From the NCBI GenBank assembly GCA_035636195.1, contig DASPZP010000256.1:1-15432 (forward strand): DNA of 15,432 nucleotides, in the 5' to 3' direction. Position numbers and translations under genes: made by a program. Below, piece by piece: positions 9,527 through 15,432 of the stretch. The DNA is from Anaeromyxobacter_A sp035636195. Lineage in GTDB: Bacteria; Myxococcota; Myxococcia; Myxococcales; Anaeromyxobacteraceae. Each line of letters opens with the position of its first letter. Position 1 is the first letter of the stretch. A model generated the notes under the pieces. That model saw only the letters and a list, made by a program, of their open reading frames with translations. It ran no database searches and was not told the DNA's origin.

Positions 9527-9574
9527 CGCTCGTGCTTCGACTGCGCCGCTTCGCGGCTACGCTCAGCACGAGCG
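9527..9574. repeat. REP-like palindrome, unit B (inverted relative to unit A)
   Basis: Perfect 10-bp outer arms CGCTCGTGCT (9527-9536) and AGCACGAGCG (9565-9574) enclose a perfect inner stem GCCGC-TTC-GCGGC (9545-9557). The core TTCGACTGCGC...CTACGCTCAG is the same as that of unit A but in reverse order. The two units therefore form an inverted doublet, like a BIME. The unit ends ten bases before the ATG of the next gene. Confidence 0.7.
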
Positions 9575-9584
9575 GTGTTCTTCG

Positions 9585-10484
9585 ATGAACACCCCGCACC
9601 CCTTCTCCCTCGACCTCACCGTCCGGAGCCACGGCTTCTACGACCTGGCGCCGTGGACCTACGACCCCGAGCGCCAGCTCCTCGCGCGACCGCTGCGGCT
9701 CGCCACCGGCCGGGTGGTCGACATCGAGGTCGCGCCGCGCGCGGGGGACGGCGCCGGCCTCGCGCTGCGGGTGACGGCCGCGGGGCGCCTCTCCGCCGCC
9801 GAGGGCCGGGAAGCGCGGGTGCAGGTCCGCACCTGCCTCGCGCTCGACGAGGACCTCGCGTCCTTCCACGCGAAGCTGCGCGCCCTCCCGGCGCTGGCGT
9901 GGGCCGCGGAGCGCGGCGCCGGGCGGCTCCTCCGGTCGCCGACCGTGTTCGAGGACGCCGTGAAGACGCTCTGCACCACGAACTGCAGCTGGGCGCTCAC
10001 CCGCGCCATGACGCGCAACCTGGTGGAGCTCCTCGGCGAGCCGTCTCCGCGCGGGGGGCGAACCTTCCCCACCTCGGAGGCGATGGCCGCCCAGCCGGAG
10101 AGCTTCTTCCGGGAGCGGGTCCGGGCGGGTTACCGCGCCGGCGCCCTGCGTACCCTCGCCCACGACGTCGCCACGGGGGCGCTCGACGTGGAGAGCTGGC
10201 GCGCCAGCTCACTCGCGACGGACGCGCTGGCGGACCGGATCCAGGCGCTGTCCGGCTTCGGTCCGTACGCGACCGAGCACCTGCTCCGGCTCCTCGGGCG
10301 GTACGACCACCTCGCGCTCGACTCGTGGACGCGGGCGAAGCTGGCGCGCCTGCGGGGCAAGCGGCGCCTGCCGTCCGATGCTGCGTTTCGCCGCTGGTAC
10401 GCGCCCTACGGCGACCACGCCGGCCTCGCGATGTGGCTCGAGGTGACCGCCGACTGGCACGGCGCAGCCCCGACCTGGCCTTGA
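9585..10484 (+). CDS. HhH-GPD DNA glycosylase (AlkA/3-methyladenine type)
   Basis: A 299-residue helix-hairpin-helix DNA glycosylase that would remove damaged bases in base-excision repair. The N-terminal 100 residues form the AlkA/OGG1-like beta domain (LDLTVRSHGFYDLAPWTYD). The helical core begins at RLLRSPTVFEDAVKTLCTTN (114-133). The hairpin is LADRIQALSGFGPYATEHLLRLLG (215-238), and the catalytic aspartate is D246 in HLALDSWTR. The lysine that makes Nth/OGG1 enzymes bifunctional (with lyase activity) is absent from the hairpin (GFGPYAT), so a monofunctional glycosylase acting on alkylated or similar bases is likeliest. The exact substrate is not readable. The ATG at 9585 lacks a Shine-Dalgarno site and lies ten bases from a REP unit, so the true start is uncertain. 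The conserved N-terminal region begins only a few residues later. Confidence 0.85.
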   Translation: MNTPHPFSLDLTVRSHGFYDLAPWTYDPERQLLARPLRLATGRVVDIEVAPRAGDGAGLALRVTAAGRLSAAEGREARVQVRTCLALDEDLASFHAKLRALPALAWAAERGAGRLLRSPTVFEDAVKTLCTTNCSWALTRAMTRNLVELLGEPSPRGGRTFPTSEAMAAQPESFFRERVRAGYRAGALRTLAHDVATGALDVESWRASSLATDALADRIQALSGFGPYATEHLLRLLGRYDHLALDSWTRAKLARLRGKRRLPSDAAFRRWYAPYGDHAGLAMWLEVTADWHGAAPTWP

Positions 10485-10490
10485 GCCTGG

Positions 10491-10519
10491 TTGACGCGGC
10501 CCAGCGGCGCCCTCATGCT
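10491..10519 (+). promoter_or_regulatory. Candidate promoter for the acyl-CoA dehydrogenase operon
   Basis: TTGACG (10491-10496, 5 of 6) and CATGCT (10514-10519, 3 of 6) are separated by 17 bases in the 74-base gap after the glycosylase. Initiation would be near 10526, leaving a leader of about 33 bases that includes GGAG at 10551-10554. The poor -10 makes this tentative. I see no clear fatty-acid-regulator (FadR/PsrA-type) palindrome. Confidence 0.3.
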
Positions 10520-10558
10520 CCCCAGGTCGTCCGTCGACCCGAGAATCAACGGAGCGCC

Positions 10559-12370
10559 ATGGCTACCCCCGCACAACACCTCGATCTTCCCGCCCTGCCG
10601 CCAGGCGGAGGGTTCTTGCTCTCGCCGGTCGGCGCCGAGCCCATTCGCACCCCGGACGACTTCACCGACGAGCAGCGCGCCTTCTTCCGGACGGCCGAGA
10701 AGTTCGCGAACGAGCGGGTGCTCGCCAGCTCGGAGCGCATCGACCGGAAGGATCACGCATTCCTGCGGCAGCTGCTGCGGGAAGCCGGGGAGCTCGGGCT
10801 CCTGGGCCTCGACGTGCCGGAGGCGTACGGGGGCCTGGCCCAGGACGAGACCTCGTCCATGCTGGTCACGGAGGCGATGGCGAAGCAGGGCTCCTGGTCG
10901 GTCACCTTCGGTGCGCAGGCGGGCATCGGCACGCTCCCCATCGTGTACTTCGGGACCGAGGCGCAAAAGCAGAAGTACCTGCCGAAGCTCGTCTCGGGCG
11001 AGTGGGTGACGGCGTACGCGCTCTCCGAGGCCTCCTCGGCCTCCGACGCGCTCGGCGCCCGCACCAAGGCGGTCCGCTCGCCGGACGGCAAGCACTGGAT
11101 CCTGAACGGTTCGAAGCAGTGGATCACCAACGCCGGCTTCGCCGACCTCTTCATCGTCTTCGCCAAGATCGACGGCGACAAGTTCAGCGCCTTCATCGTG
11201 GAGAAGGGCACGCCCGGCTTCACCGTGGGGCCCGAAGAGCACAAGATGGGCATCCGCGGCAGCTCGACGTGCCCGCTCGTCTTCGAGGACGCACAGGTCC
11301 CGATCGAGAACCTCCTCGGCGAGCCGGGGAGAGGCCACCGCATCGCCTTCAACATCCTGAACATCGGCCGCCTCAAGCTCGGCGTCGGCTGCGTCAGTGG
11401 CTGCCGCGGCGTGCTCCAGCTGGCCGTCGCCTATGGCAAGGAGCGCCAGGCGTTTGGCCAGCCCATCACCGCCTTCGGCCTCATCCGCGAGAAGCTCGCC
11501 CGCATGGTCGCGACCGTCTACGTCGGCGAGGCGATGAGCTACCGCACCACCGGGCTCATCGACGCCCGGATGGCGCGCTCGTCCGCGCAGCACGGCACGC
11601 CCGAGTTCGACCGCGACCTCATCGCCGCGGTCGAGGAGTACAACGTCGAGGCGTCCATCCTGAAGGTGTGGGGCTCCGAGGCGCTCTCGCGGGTGGCCGA
11701 CGAGGCGCTGCAGCTCCACGGCGGCTACGGCTTCGTCGAGGAGTACGCGATCGAGCGCGTGTACCGCGACAACCGCGTGAACCGCATCTTCGAGGGCACG
11801 AACGAGATCAACCGGATGCTCATCCCCGGCACCATGCTGAAGCGGGCCATGAAGGGCCAGTTCCCGCTCCTCCAGCTGGCGCGCACCGTCGGCCAGGCCG
11901 TGGCGCGGGGCGAGCTGCCCGTACCCGGGCTCGGGCCGCTGGCGCGCGAGCGGCGCATCGCGGAGCTCAACAAGTATCTCATGGTCTATGCGCTCCAGGC
12001 GGCCATCGAGACCTTCGGTCCGGCGCTCACCGAGCAGCAGGAGGTGCTGGGGGCGCTGGCCGACATCGCCATCGAGGCGTATGCCGTCGACAGCGCGGTG
12101 GCCCGCGCGCTCCAGTCGGCGGACGGCGGCGCCCTCGATCCGGTGGCCGAGGCGTGCGTGAAGCTCTACGCGCTCGAGTCGCACGAGCGCGCCTACGCAC
12201 AGGCGAAGAAGGCGCTCCGCGCGACGGTGGTCGAGTCGGCCGCCTGCCGGGAGCACCTGGCCGCCATCCGGAAGCTCTTCGACGAGGAGCCAGCCGACGT
12301 GACGGCGGTGCGCGAGGTCATCGTCACGAGGACGCTCGCCGCGGGCAAGTACCCCCTCTCCTGGGCCTGA
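10559..12370 (+). CDS. Acyl-CoA dehydrogenase, long VLCAD/FadE-like type
   Basis: A FAD-dependent enzyme for the first step of fatty-acid beta-oxidation, making trans-2-enoyl-CoA and passing electrons to ETF. The 603-residue length matches the extended class (mitochondrial VLCAD/ACAD9, Bacillus FadE) rather than the usual 380-residue one. The N-terminal helical domain includes LGLLGLDVPEAYGGLAQDET (79-98). The flavin-binding beta domain has ALSEASSASDALGARTKA and GSKQWITNAGFADLFIVFAK (184-203). The C-terminal core has YGKERQAFGQPI, LQLHGGYGFVEEY and VYRDNRVNRIFEGTNEINRM, where E412 is the expected catalytic base. The roughly 170 residues beyond are the extra alpha domain of the long class. 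GGAG four bases before the ATG supports this start. An 82-aa RAM-domain gene follows two bases after the stop. Chain-length preference cannot be read from sequence. Confidence 0.93.
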   Translation: MATPAQHLDLPALPPGGGFLLSPVGAEPIRTPDDFTDEQRAFFRTAEKFANERVLASSERIDRKDHAFLRQLLREAGELGLLGLDVPEAYGGLAQDETSSMLVTEAMAKQGSWSVTFGAQAGIGTLPIVYFGTEAQKQKYLPKLVSGEWVTAYALSEASSASDALGARTKAVRSPDGKHWILNGSKQWITNAGFADLFIVFAKIDGDKFSAFIVEKGTPGFTVGPEEHKMGIRGSSTCPLVFEDAQVPIENLLGEPGRGHRIAFNILNIGRLKLGVGCVSGCRGVLQLAVAYGKERQAFGQPITAFGLIREKLARMVATVYVGEAMSYRTTGLIDARMARSSAQHGTPEFDRDLIAAVEEYNVEASILKVWGSEALSRVADEALQLHGGYGFVEEYAIERVYRDNRVNRIFEGTNEINRMLIPGTMLKRAMKGQFPLLQLARTVGQAVARGELPVPGLGPLARERRIAELNKYLMVYALQAAIETFGPALTEQQEVLGALADIAIEAYAVDSAVARALQSADGGALDPVAEACVKLYALESHERAYAQAKKALRATVVESAACREHLAAIRKLFDEEPADVTAVREVIVTRTLAAGKYPLSWA

Positions 12371-12372
12371 CC

Positions 12373-12621
12373 ATGAAAGCTGCCTTCGTGCTCATCCGCT
12401 GCGAGCTGGGCCGGATCGAGGATGTCGCGAACGCCCTGATGGAGATCGAGGGCGTCTCCGAGGTCCATTCGATCACCGGTCCATGGGACCTGCTCGCGAA
12501 GCTGTACGCGCCCGACTACGACGCCTTCGGCGAAGTCATCCCCGGGCGCGTCCAGAAGCTCGCCGGCATCCGTGAGACCGAGACCTTGCTCGCGTTCCGG
12601 GCCTTCAAGGCGGCCGGTTAG
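12373..12621 (+). CDS. Stand-alone Lrp/AsnC ligand-binding (RAM/ACT-like) domain protein
   Basis: Only 82 residues, and all of them correspond to the effector-binding domain of Lrp/AsnC regulators. The pattern is KAAFVLIRCELGRIEDVANALMEI, then EGVSEVHSITGPWDLLAKLYA with the conserved G-x-(Y/W)-D turn at about 36-39, then GRVQKLAGIRETETLLAF. There is no DNA-binding helix-turn-helix. Stand-alone RAM proteins oligomerise and bind small molecules, often amino acids, and their roles are mostly unknown. It starts two bases after the acyl-CoA dehydrogenase stop, so the pair is almost surely co-transcribed and probably translationally coupled. A metabolite-sensing or accessory role for the dehydrogenase is inferred from that arrangement only. 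It ends ten bases from the convergent AI-2E-family gene. Confidence 0.88.
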   Translation: MKAAFVLIRCELGRIEDVANALMEIEGVSEVHSITGPWDLLAKLYAPDYDAFGEVIPGRVQKLAGIRETETLLAFRAFKAAG

Positions 12622-12631
12622 CTCTCCGGCG

Positions 12632-13672
12632 TCACGCCCCGAAGTCCCGCCGGTACATCCGCACCACCGCCACGATGAACGTGACGGCGAGTGGGCCGAC
12701 CAGGAACCCGATGGGCCCGAAGGCGAGCAGGCCTCCGAAGAGCGCGAAGAAGATGATCGCGCCGTGGATGGGGACGCCGCCGCGGATGAAGAGCGGCTTC
12801 ACCACGTTGTCGATCATGCCCACCACTCCGAACGCCCACACGGCCAGGAAGAGGGCGGCGCCCGGGTGGCCGGTGACGAGCTTCACCACCGCCACCGCCA
12901 CCACCATCACCGTCGCGCCGAGGAAGGGCACGAGCGACACGATGAAGGTCGTGACGCCGAAGAAGAGGGGGTTCGGGACGCCCGCCAGCACGTAGCCGAG
13001 GGAGGCGATGATGGACTGTACGAGGCCGGTGGCGATCGTCGAGACGAGCACCGTCACCGTCACCTGGCGGAAGTCGCGCAGGAGCTCCGCCACCTGCCCC
13101 CGCTTGAGCGGGATGGCCTCGTTCAGCCACTCGACCAGCCGCGGCCCGTCGAGGAGCAAGAAGTAGAGCGCCACGAGCGTCAGCAAGCCCTGGAAGAGCA
13201 CGTTTCCGGTGGCGGAGAGGACGTTCCCCACCATCGCCGCGGCGCGGGCGCCCTCGGTGCTCATGATCTCCTGCAGGCGCTCCAGGCTCTGCGGCATCGC
13301 CTCCTCGAGGCGCGCCGCGAAGGGACGGAGCGCCTGCGGGACGTGCTGCAGCGCGCTCTCGAGGAGGTTGTTCTGGAGCGCCTGCCGGAGCCAGCCGATG
13401 CCGTTCTCCACCTGCGGCACGAGCACTGCGCCGAGCGCCGAGAGCGGGCCCACCACCGCCACCAGCACCGCCACCGTGACGATCACGGCCGCCAGCCGAG
13501 GCCGCTTTCCGAGGAGCGCTGCGAGCCGGCTCGTCAGCGGAGCGAGCGCACCGGCCAGCACGGCCGCCACGAAGAGCGAGGTGGCGAGCGGCAGCAGGAT
13601 GCCGATGAGCAGCGCCAGCGCCAGCAGGGCCAGGATGACGAGTACGGCGTGGGCGGTACGCGCGGGAACCAT
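12632..13672 (-). CDS. AI-2E family transporter (UPF0118/PF01594 membrane protein)
   Basis: A 346-residue inner-membrane protein with the family's usual layout. Hydrophobic helices lie at about 8-28, 29-48 and 59-85. A soluble amphipathic stretch (about 88-150) follows, then helices near 155-174, 207-230, 234-265, 270-290 and 303-340. The C-terminal signature DNVVKPLFIRGGVPIHGAII (288-307) followed by GGLLAFGPIGFLVGPL is diagnostic. The family was named for E. coli TqsA, linked to autoinducer-2 export, but other members are Na+/H+ antiporters, so the substrate here is unknown. The ATG at 13672 has AAGGGG just upstream. It lies 212 bases after the oxidoreductase stop on the same strand, separated by repeats, and converges on the RAM-domain gene. 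Confidence 0.9.
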   Translation of the reverse strand: MVPARTAHAVLVILALLALALLIGILLPLATSLFVAAVLAGALAPLTSRLAALLGKRPRLAAVIVTVAVLVAVVGPLSALGAVLVPQVENGIGWLRQALQNNLLESALQHVPQALRPFAARLEEAMPQSLERLQEIMSTEGARAAAMVGNVLSATGNVLFQGLLTLVALYFLLLDGPRLVEWLNEAIPLKRGQVAELLRDFRQVTVTVLVSTIATGLVQSIIASLGYVLAGVPNPLFFGVTTFIVSLVPFLGATVMVVAVAVVKLVTGHPGAALFLAVWAFGVVGMIDNVVKPLFIRGGVPIHGAIIFFALFGGLLAFGPIGFLVGPLAVTFIVAVVRMYRRDFGA

Positions 13673-13741
13673 TGCCCCTTCATACCCGGTTGACTGCCGG
13701 GGAGGGGAGCGGTCGGAGGGGAGCAGCTGCCAGACCGCTCG

Positions 13742-13776
13742 GACCCGACCCCGACCGCGACCACGACCGCGACAAC
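13742..13776. repeat. Hexanucleotide array GACCNC (about six units)
   Basis: Consecutive units are GACCC, GACCCC, GACCGC, GACCAC, GACCGC and GACAAC, drifting at the fifth base and decaying at the right end. The same hexamer continues at 13829 after a REP-like palindrome. The gap to the AI-2E start (13673-13741) is purine/pyrimidine-skewed but contains no gene. Confidence 0.75.
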
Positions 13777-13781
13777 AGTCC

Positions 13782-13829
13782 GTCCGCCCTGAGCGTAGCG
13801 TCGCCGGAGGCGGCGCGTAGTCGAAGGGC
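13782..13829. repeat. REP-like palindrome, third copy
   Basis: GTCCGCCCTGAGCGTAGCG at the left and GCGTAGTCGAAGGGC at the right repeat unit A (9474-9523) almost base for base. The loop-proximal part differs (CGCC-GGA-GGCG). Arms GCCCT (13786-13790) and AGGGC (13825-13829) pair. It lies between two blocks of one hexamer array. Confidence 0.7.
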
Positions 13830-13876
13830 CCCGACCACGACCCCGACCACGGCCCCGACCCCGGCCCCGACCCCGG
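13829..13876 (-). repeat. Four 12-bp tandem repeats forming a G-quadruplex motif on the minus strand
   Basis: Units are CCCCGACCACGA, CCCCGACCACGG and two copies of CCCCGACCCCGG (plus-strand spelling), built on the hexamer seen at 13742-13776. The last two and their flanks give four C4 tracts at 13853-13856, 13859-13862, 13865-13868 and 13871-13874, each two bases apart. The minus strand therefore reads G4-N2-G4-N2-G4-N2-G4. This begins about ten bases after the flavin oxidoreductase stop, in the sense of its transcript. Confidence 0.8.
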
Positions 13877-13884
13877 CCGCCGCG

Positions 13885-14595
13885 TCAGAAGTTGAGGTGC
13901 ACGCGTTCCGGCGGGATCCCGGCGCGCGCCAGGGTCGCCTTCACGTCGTCGACCATGGCGGTCATGCCGCACACGAAGGCCACCGAGCTCTCGGGCGGCG
14001 AGCCGCCGAACCCGAGGGACCGCGCCACCTCCTGCACCCGGCCGCGCACGCCTGGCCAGGCGTCGTCCTCCTGCGAGGGGCAGAGCACCACCCGCACCCC
14101 GCCGCGCTCCCAGCCGAGGTGCTCCTTGCGATACGCGAAGTCTGTCCCGTGGCGCTGGCCGTGGAAGAGCGTCACCCGGTCGAAGGCGTCGCGGCGGGCG
14201 AGGACGTGCTGCACCAGGGCGCGGATGGGCGCGATGCCGGAGCCGGCCGCGAAGAGGAGCAGGTGCCGCCCGTGCCCCTCCTCGATGGGGAACCCGCTCC
14301 CGAAGGGCGGGGTGACGTCGAGCGCCGCCCCCGGGAGCGCCGCCGCGATCGCGGCATCCGCCACCCGGCCACCGCGCTTCACGAGGAGGTCGATGACGCC
14401 CCTGGGATCGGGTGCGCTGGCGAGCGCGAAGTACGCCTCGCCTGAGCCCGTGTGGAGCTTCAGCACCTGCCCGGGGGCGCGGTGCGCACCGGCCGCCTCG
14501 GGCGGCAGCTGCAGCCGCACCGCGCGCTGGGTGCTGGTCTCGTCCCAGGCGTCGAGCACGCGAGCGTGGACGAGCGGGGCGGAAGCCAGGGTCAC
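13885..14595 (-). CDS. FNR-like flavin/pyridine-nucleotide oxidoreductase
   Basis: A 236-residue ferredoxin-NADP+ reductase-superfamily protein. The N-terminal beta-barrel (about 1-98) should hold the flavin: PGQVLKLH (41-48) and AYFALASAP (54-62) stand where RxYS is found in classic members, so the flavin-binding arginine is replaced. The nucleotide-binding half has LLLFAAGSGIAPIRALVQHV (112-131) and LFHGQRHGTDFAYRKE. FVCGMTAMVDDVKATL (207-222) and the C-terminus GIPPERVHLNF follow. It has no iron-sulphur or globin domain, so its electron partner must be a separate protein and is not identified. The start is GTG at 14595, overlapping the stop of the upstream hydrolase gene by the four bases GTGA, which points to coupled translation. 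A G-quadruplex-forming repeat follows its stop. Confidence 0.85.
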   Translation of the reverse strand: MTLASAPLVHARVLDAWDETSTQRAVRLQLPPEAAGAHRAPGQVLKLHTGSGEAYFALASAPDPRGVIDLLVKRGGRVADAAIAAALPGAALDVTPPFGSGFPIEEGHGRHLLLFAAGSGIAPIRALVQHVLARRDAFDRVTLFHGQRHGTDFAYRKEHLGWERGGVRVVLCPSQEDDAWPGVRGRVQEVARSLGFGGSPPESSVAFVCGMTAMVDDVKATLARAGIPPERVHLNF

Positions 14596-15407
14596 GGCGT
14601 CTCTCTAGCACCTTTCCCGGCGGGCGGCAGGGACAGCACCTGGCCGTCGCGCGCGGCCAGGGTGGGAACTCCGGTGCGCTCCGTGATGGCGAGCGCCACC
14701 TTGTCTGGACCTTGCCGTACGAGCTGCATCCCGAAGTGGGTGAGCACGGCCAGGCGCGGGCGCACGGCGGAGATGAGGCGCTCGGCGTCGTCCGCGCCGA
14801 GGTGAAGGAGGCGCCGGTCGCCGCCCGTGAGCCGGGTGGTGTTGACGAGCAGCACGTCGACCCCGGCGTAGACGTCCGGCAGCGCGTCGAGCCAGAAGGT
14901 GTCGACGACGTGACCAATCGTGCACCCCGGCGCGTGCAGCCGGTAGCCATAGGTCTCCACGCCGTGGTCGTGCGCGAGCGGCGACACGAGCGTCACCCCA
15001 GGCGCGAGCGGATAGGACCCGCCCTCGTGGAGCCGGTGCACCTCGCGCAAGAACCGCTGCGCGTAGCGGAAGACGACCGCCTCCTCGTCGAGGGCGTCGG
15101 CCGGGGCGAAGAGCGCCGCGCGCGGCCGGAAGCCACCCCCGGTCATCGCCTCCACCACCGCGGTCGCGTCGCCGGCGTGGTCCAGGTGGCGATGGGTGAT
15201 GAGGAGCGCGTCCACCCGGGCCGGATCCACCTTGGGCCGGGAGGCGAGGGCGCGCACGAGCGCTCCCGGGCCCGGGTCGACCCACAGGCGAAAGCCGGAG
15301 AGGGTGTAGACGAGGCCGCCCGAGTGGCGGAGCTGGGTGGCGACGACGTGCCGCGCGCCGGCCGTGCCGAGGAACTTGAGCTGGTCGGGTGACGCCGCGG
15401 CGGTCAC
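14592..15407 (-). CDS. Metallo-beta-lactamase-fold hydrolase
   Basis: A 271-residue cytoplasmic protein of the MBL fold. The metal-binding THRHLDHAGD gives H72, H74, D76 and H77. LWVDPGPGAL (41-50) is the usual strand and turn before it. Later candidate ligands are AHDHG (H146/H148), IGHVVDT (H166/D169) and VLTHFGM (H224). The last two motifs resemble RNase Z/phosphodiesterase-like members more than beta-lactamases or glyoxalases, but the substrate cannot be named. The GTG at 15407 is the likely start because an in-frame TAA stands at 15417-15419 and no better codon follows before the conserved LKFLGTAGARH. No Shine-Dalgarno site is visible. Its stop overlaps the oxidoreductase start, so the two form an operon. 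Confidence 0.85.
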   Translation of the reverse strand: MTAAASPDQLKFLGTAGARHVVATQLRHSGGLVYTLSGFRLWVDPGPGALVRALASRPKVDPARVDALLITHRHLDHAGDATAVVEAMTGGGFRPRAALFAPADALDEEAVVFRYAQRFLREVHRLHEGGSYPLAPGVTLVSPLAHDHGVETYGYRLHAPGCTIGHVVDTFWLDALPDVYAGVDVLLVNTTRLTGGDRRLLHLGADDAERLISAVRPRLAVLTHFGMQLVRQGPDKVALAITERTGVPTLAARDGQVLSLPPAGKGARETP

Positions 15408-15432
15408 CTGGAGAACTTAAGGCTCGCCGCGG

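Noticed and set aside
10406..12256. A 616-residue minus-strand frame opposite the acyl-CoA dehydrogenase
   Set aside because: Antisense shadow; the sense strand has a full catalytic motif set.
12611..12653. Hairpins at the RAM/AI-2E convergent junction as a bidirectional terminator
   Set aside because: Short competing stems (5-6 bp, GCCGG/CCGGC and CCGGCG/CGCCGG) overlap coding ends and have no T-runs; they are expected by chance at this GC content.
12572..13693. A His/Glu/Arg-rich plus-strand frame opposite the AI-2E-family gene
   Set aside because: The low-complexity HRHRHHH pattern is what antisense of a hydrophobic membrane protein gives in GC-rich DNA.
13742..13876. The tandem repeats as a CRISPR array
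   Set aside because: Units of 6-12 bp with no unique spacers and no cas genes nearby; this is a simple-sequence array.
13672..13884. Repetitive 'DPDPDRDHD' or 'GSGPGSGPWSGS' peptides in the spacer, as a possible repeat protein
   Set aside because: They are translations of the intergenic hexamer array and palindrome, with no start signal or conserved domain.

Overview
The window is a very GC-rich stretch of ordinary bacterial chromosome. Codon use is strongly G/C-ending, the genes are tightly packed, and short palindromic repeats sit between some of them. Gene content, the style of the proteins and the repeats suggest a delta-proteobacterium/Myxococcota, most like Anaeromyxobacter. That placement is inferred from general resemblance and was not searched. 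I see no rRNA, tRNA, CRISPR array, phage gene or transposase.

Left part (1-4520), genome maintenance and NADP supply. A SET-domain protein, cut by the window edge, and rarA (AAA+ ATPase at stalled forks) lie on the minus strand. Divergent from rarA, across a gap of a few dozen bases with a perfect ATCATATGAT palindrome, is nadK (NAD kinase). recN (SMC-like double-strand-break repair protein) follows on the plus strand. A large imperfect palindrome and a possible LexA-type box lie between nadK and recN. The nadK-recN pairing is found in many bacteria, including E. coli.

Middle (4521-9469), signalling, envelope and export. A complete PP2C-type protein phosphatase with its own likely promoter is followed by a membrane-anchored M23 (LytM) peptidase with intact zinc ligands. 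Next is full-length secA, with a strong ribosome site and a C-terminal zinc-binding tail. All three are on the plus strand.

Right plus-strand part (9470-12621). A doublet of REP-like palindromes separates secA from a helix-hairpin-helix DNA glycosylase of the AlkA type. A long acyl-CoA dehydrogenase (603 aa, VLCAD/FadE type) follows. Two bases after its stop begins an 82-aa protein that is only the ligand-binding (RAM) domain of Lrp/AsnC regulators.

Right minus-strand part (12632-15407). A metallo-beta-lactamase-fold hydrolase overlaps by 4 bases (GTGA) with an FNR-like flavin oxidoreductase. Then comes a repeat-rich spacer: a hexamer array interrupted by a REP-like palindrome, with a four-tract G-quadruplex motif on the transcribed-sense strand. 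An AI-2E-family membrane protein lies beyond it and converges on the RAM gene.

I found no clearly new multi-gene system; most of the window is conserved housekeeping. The best leads are the acyl-CoA dehydrogenase/RAM pair, the repeat and G-quadruplex spacer at 13742-13876, the palindromic divergent start at rarA/nadK, and the possible SOS control of recN.
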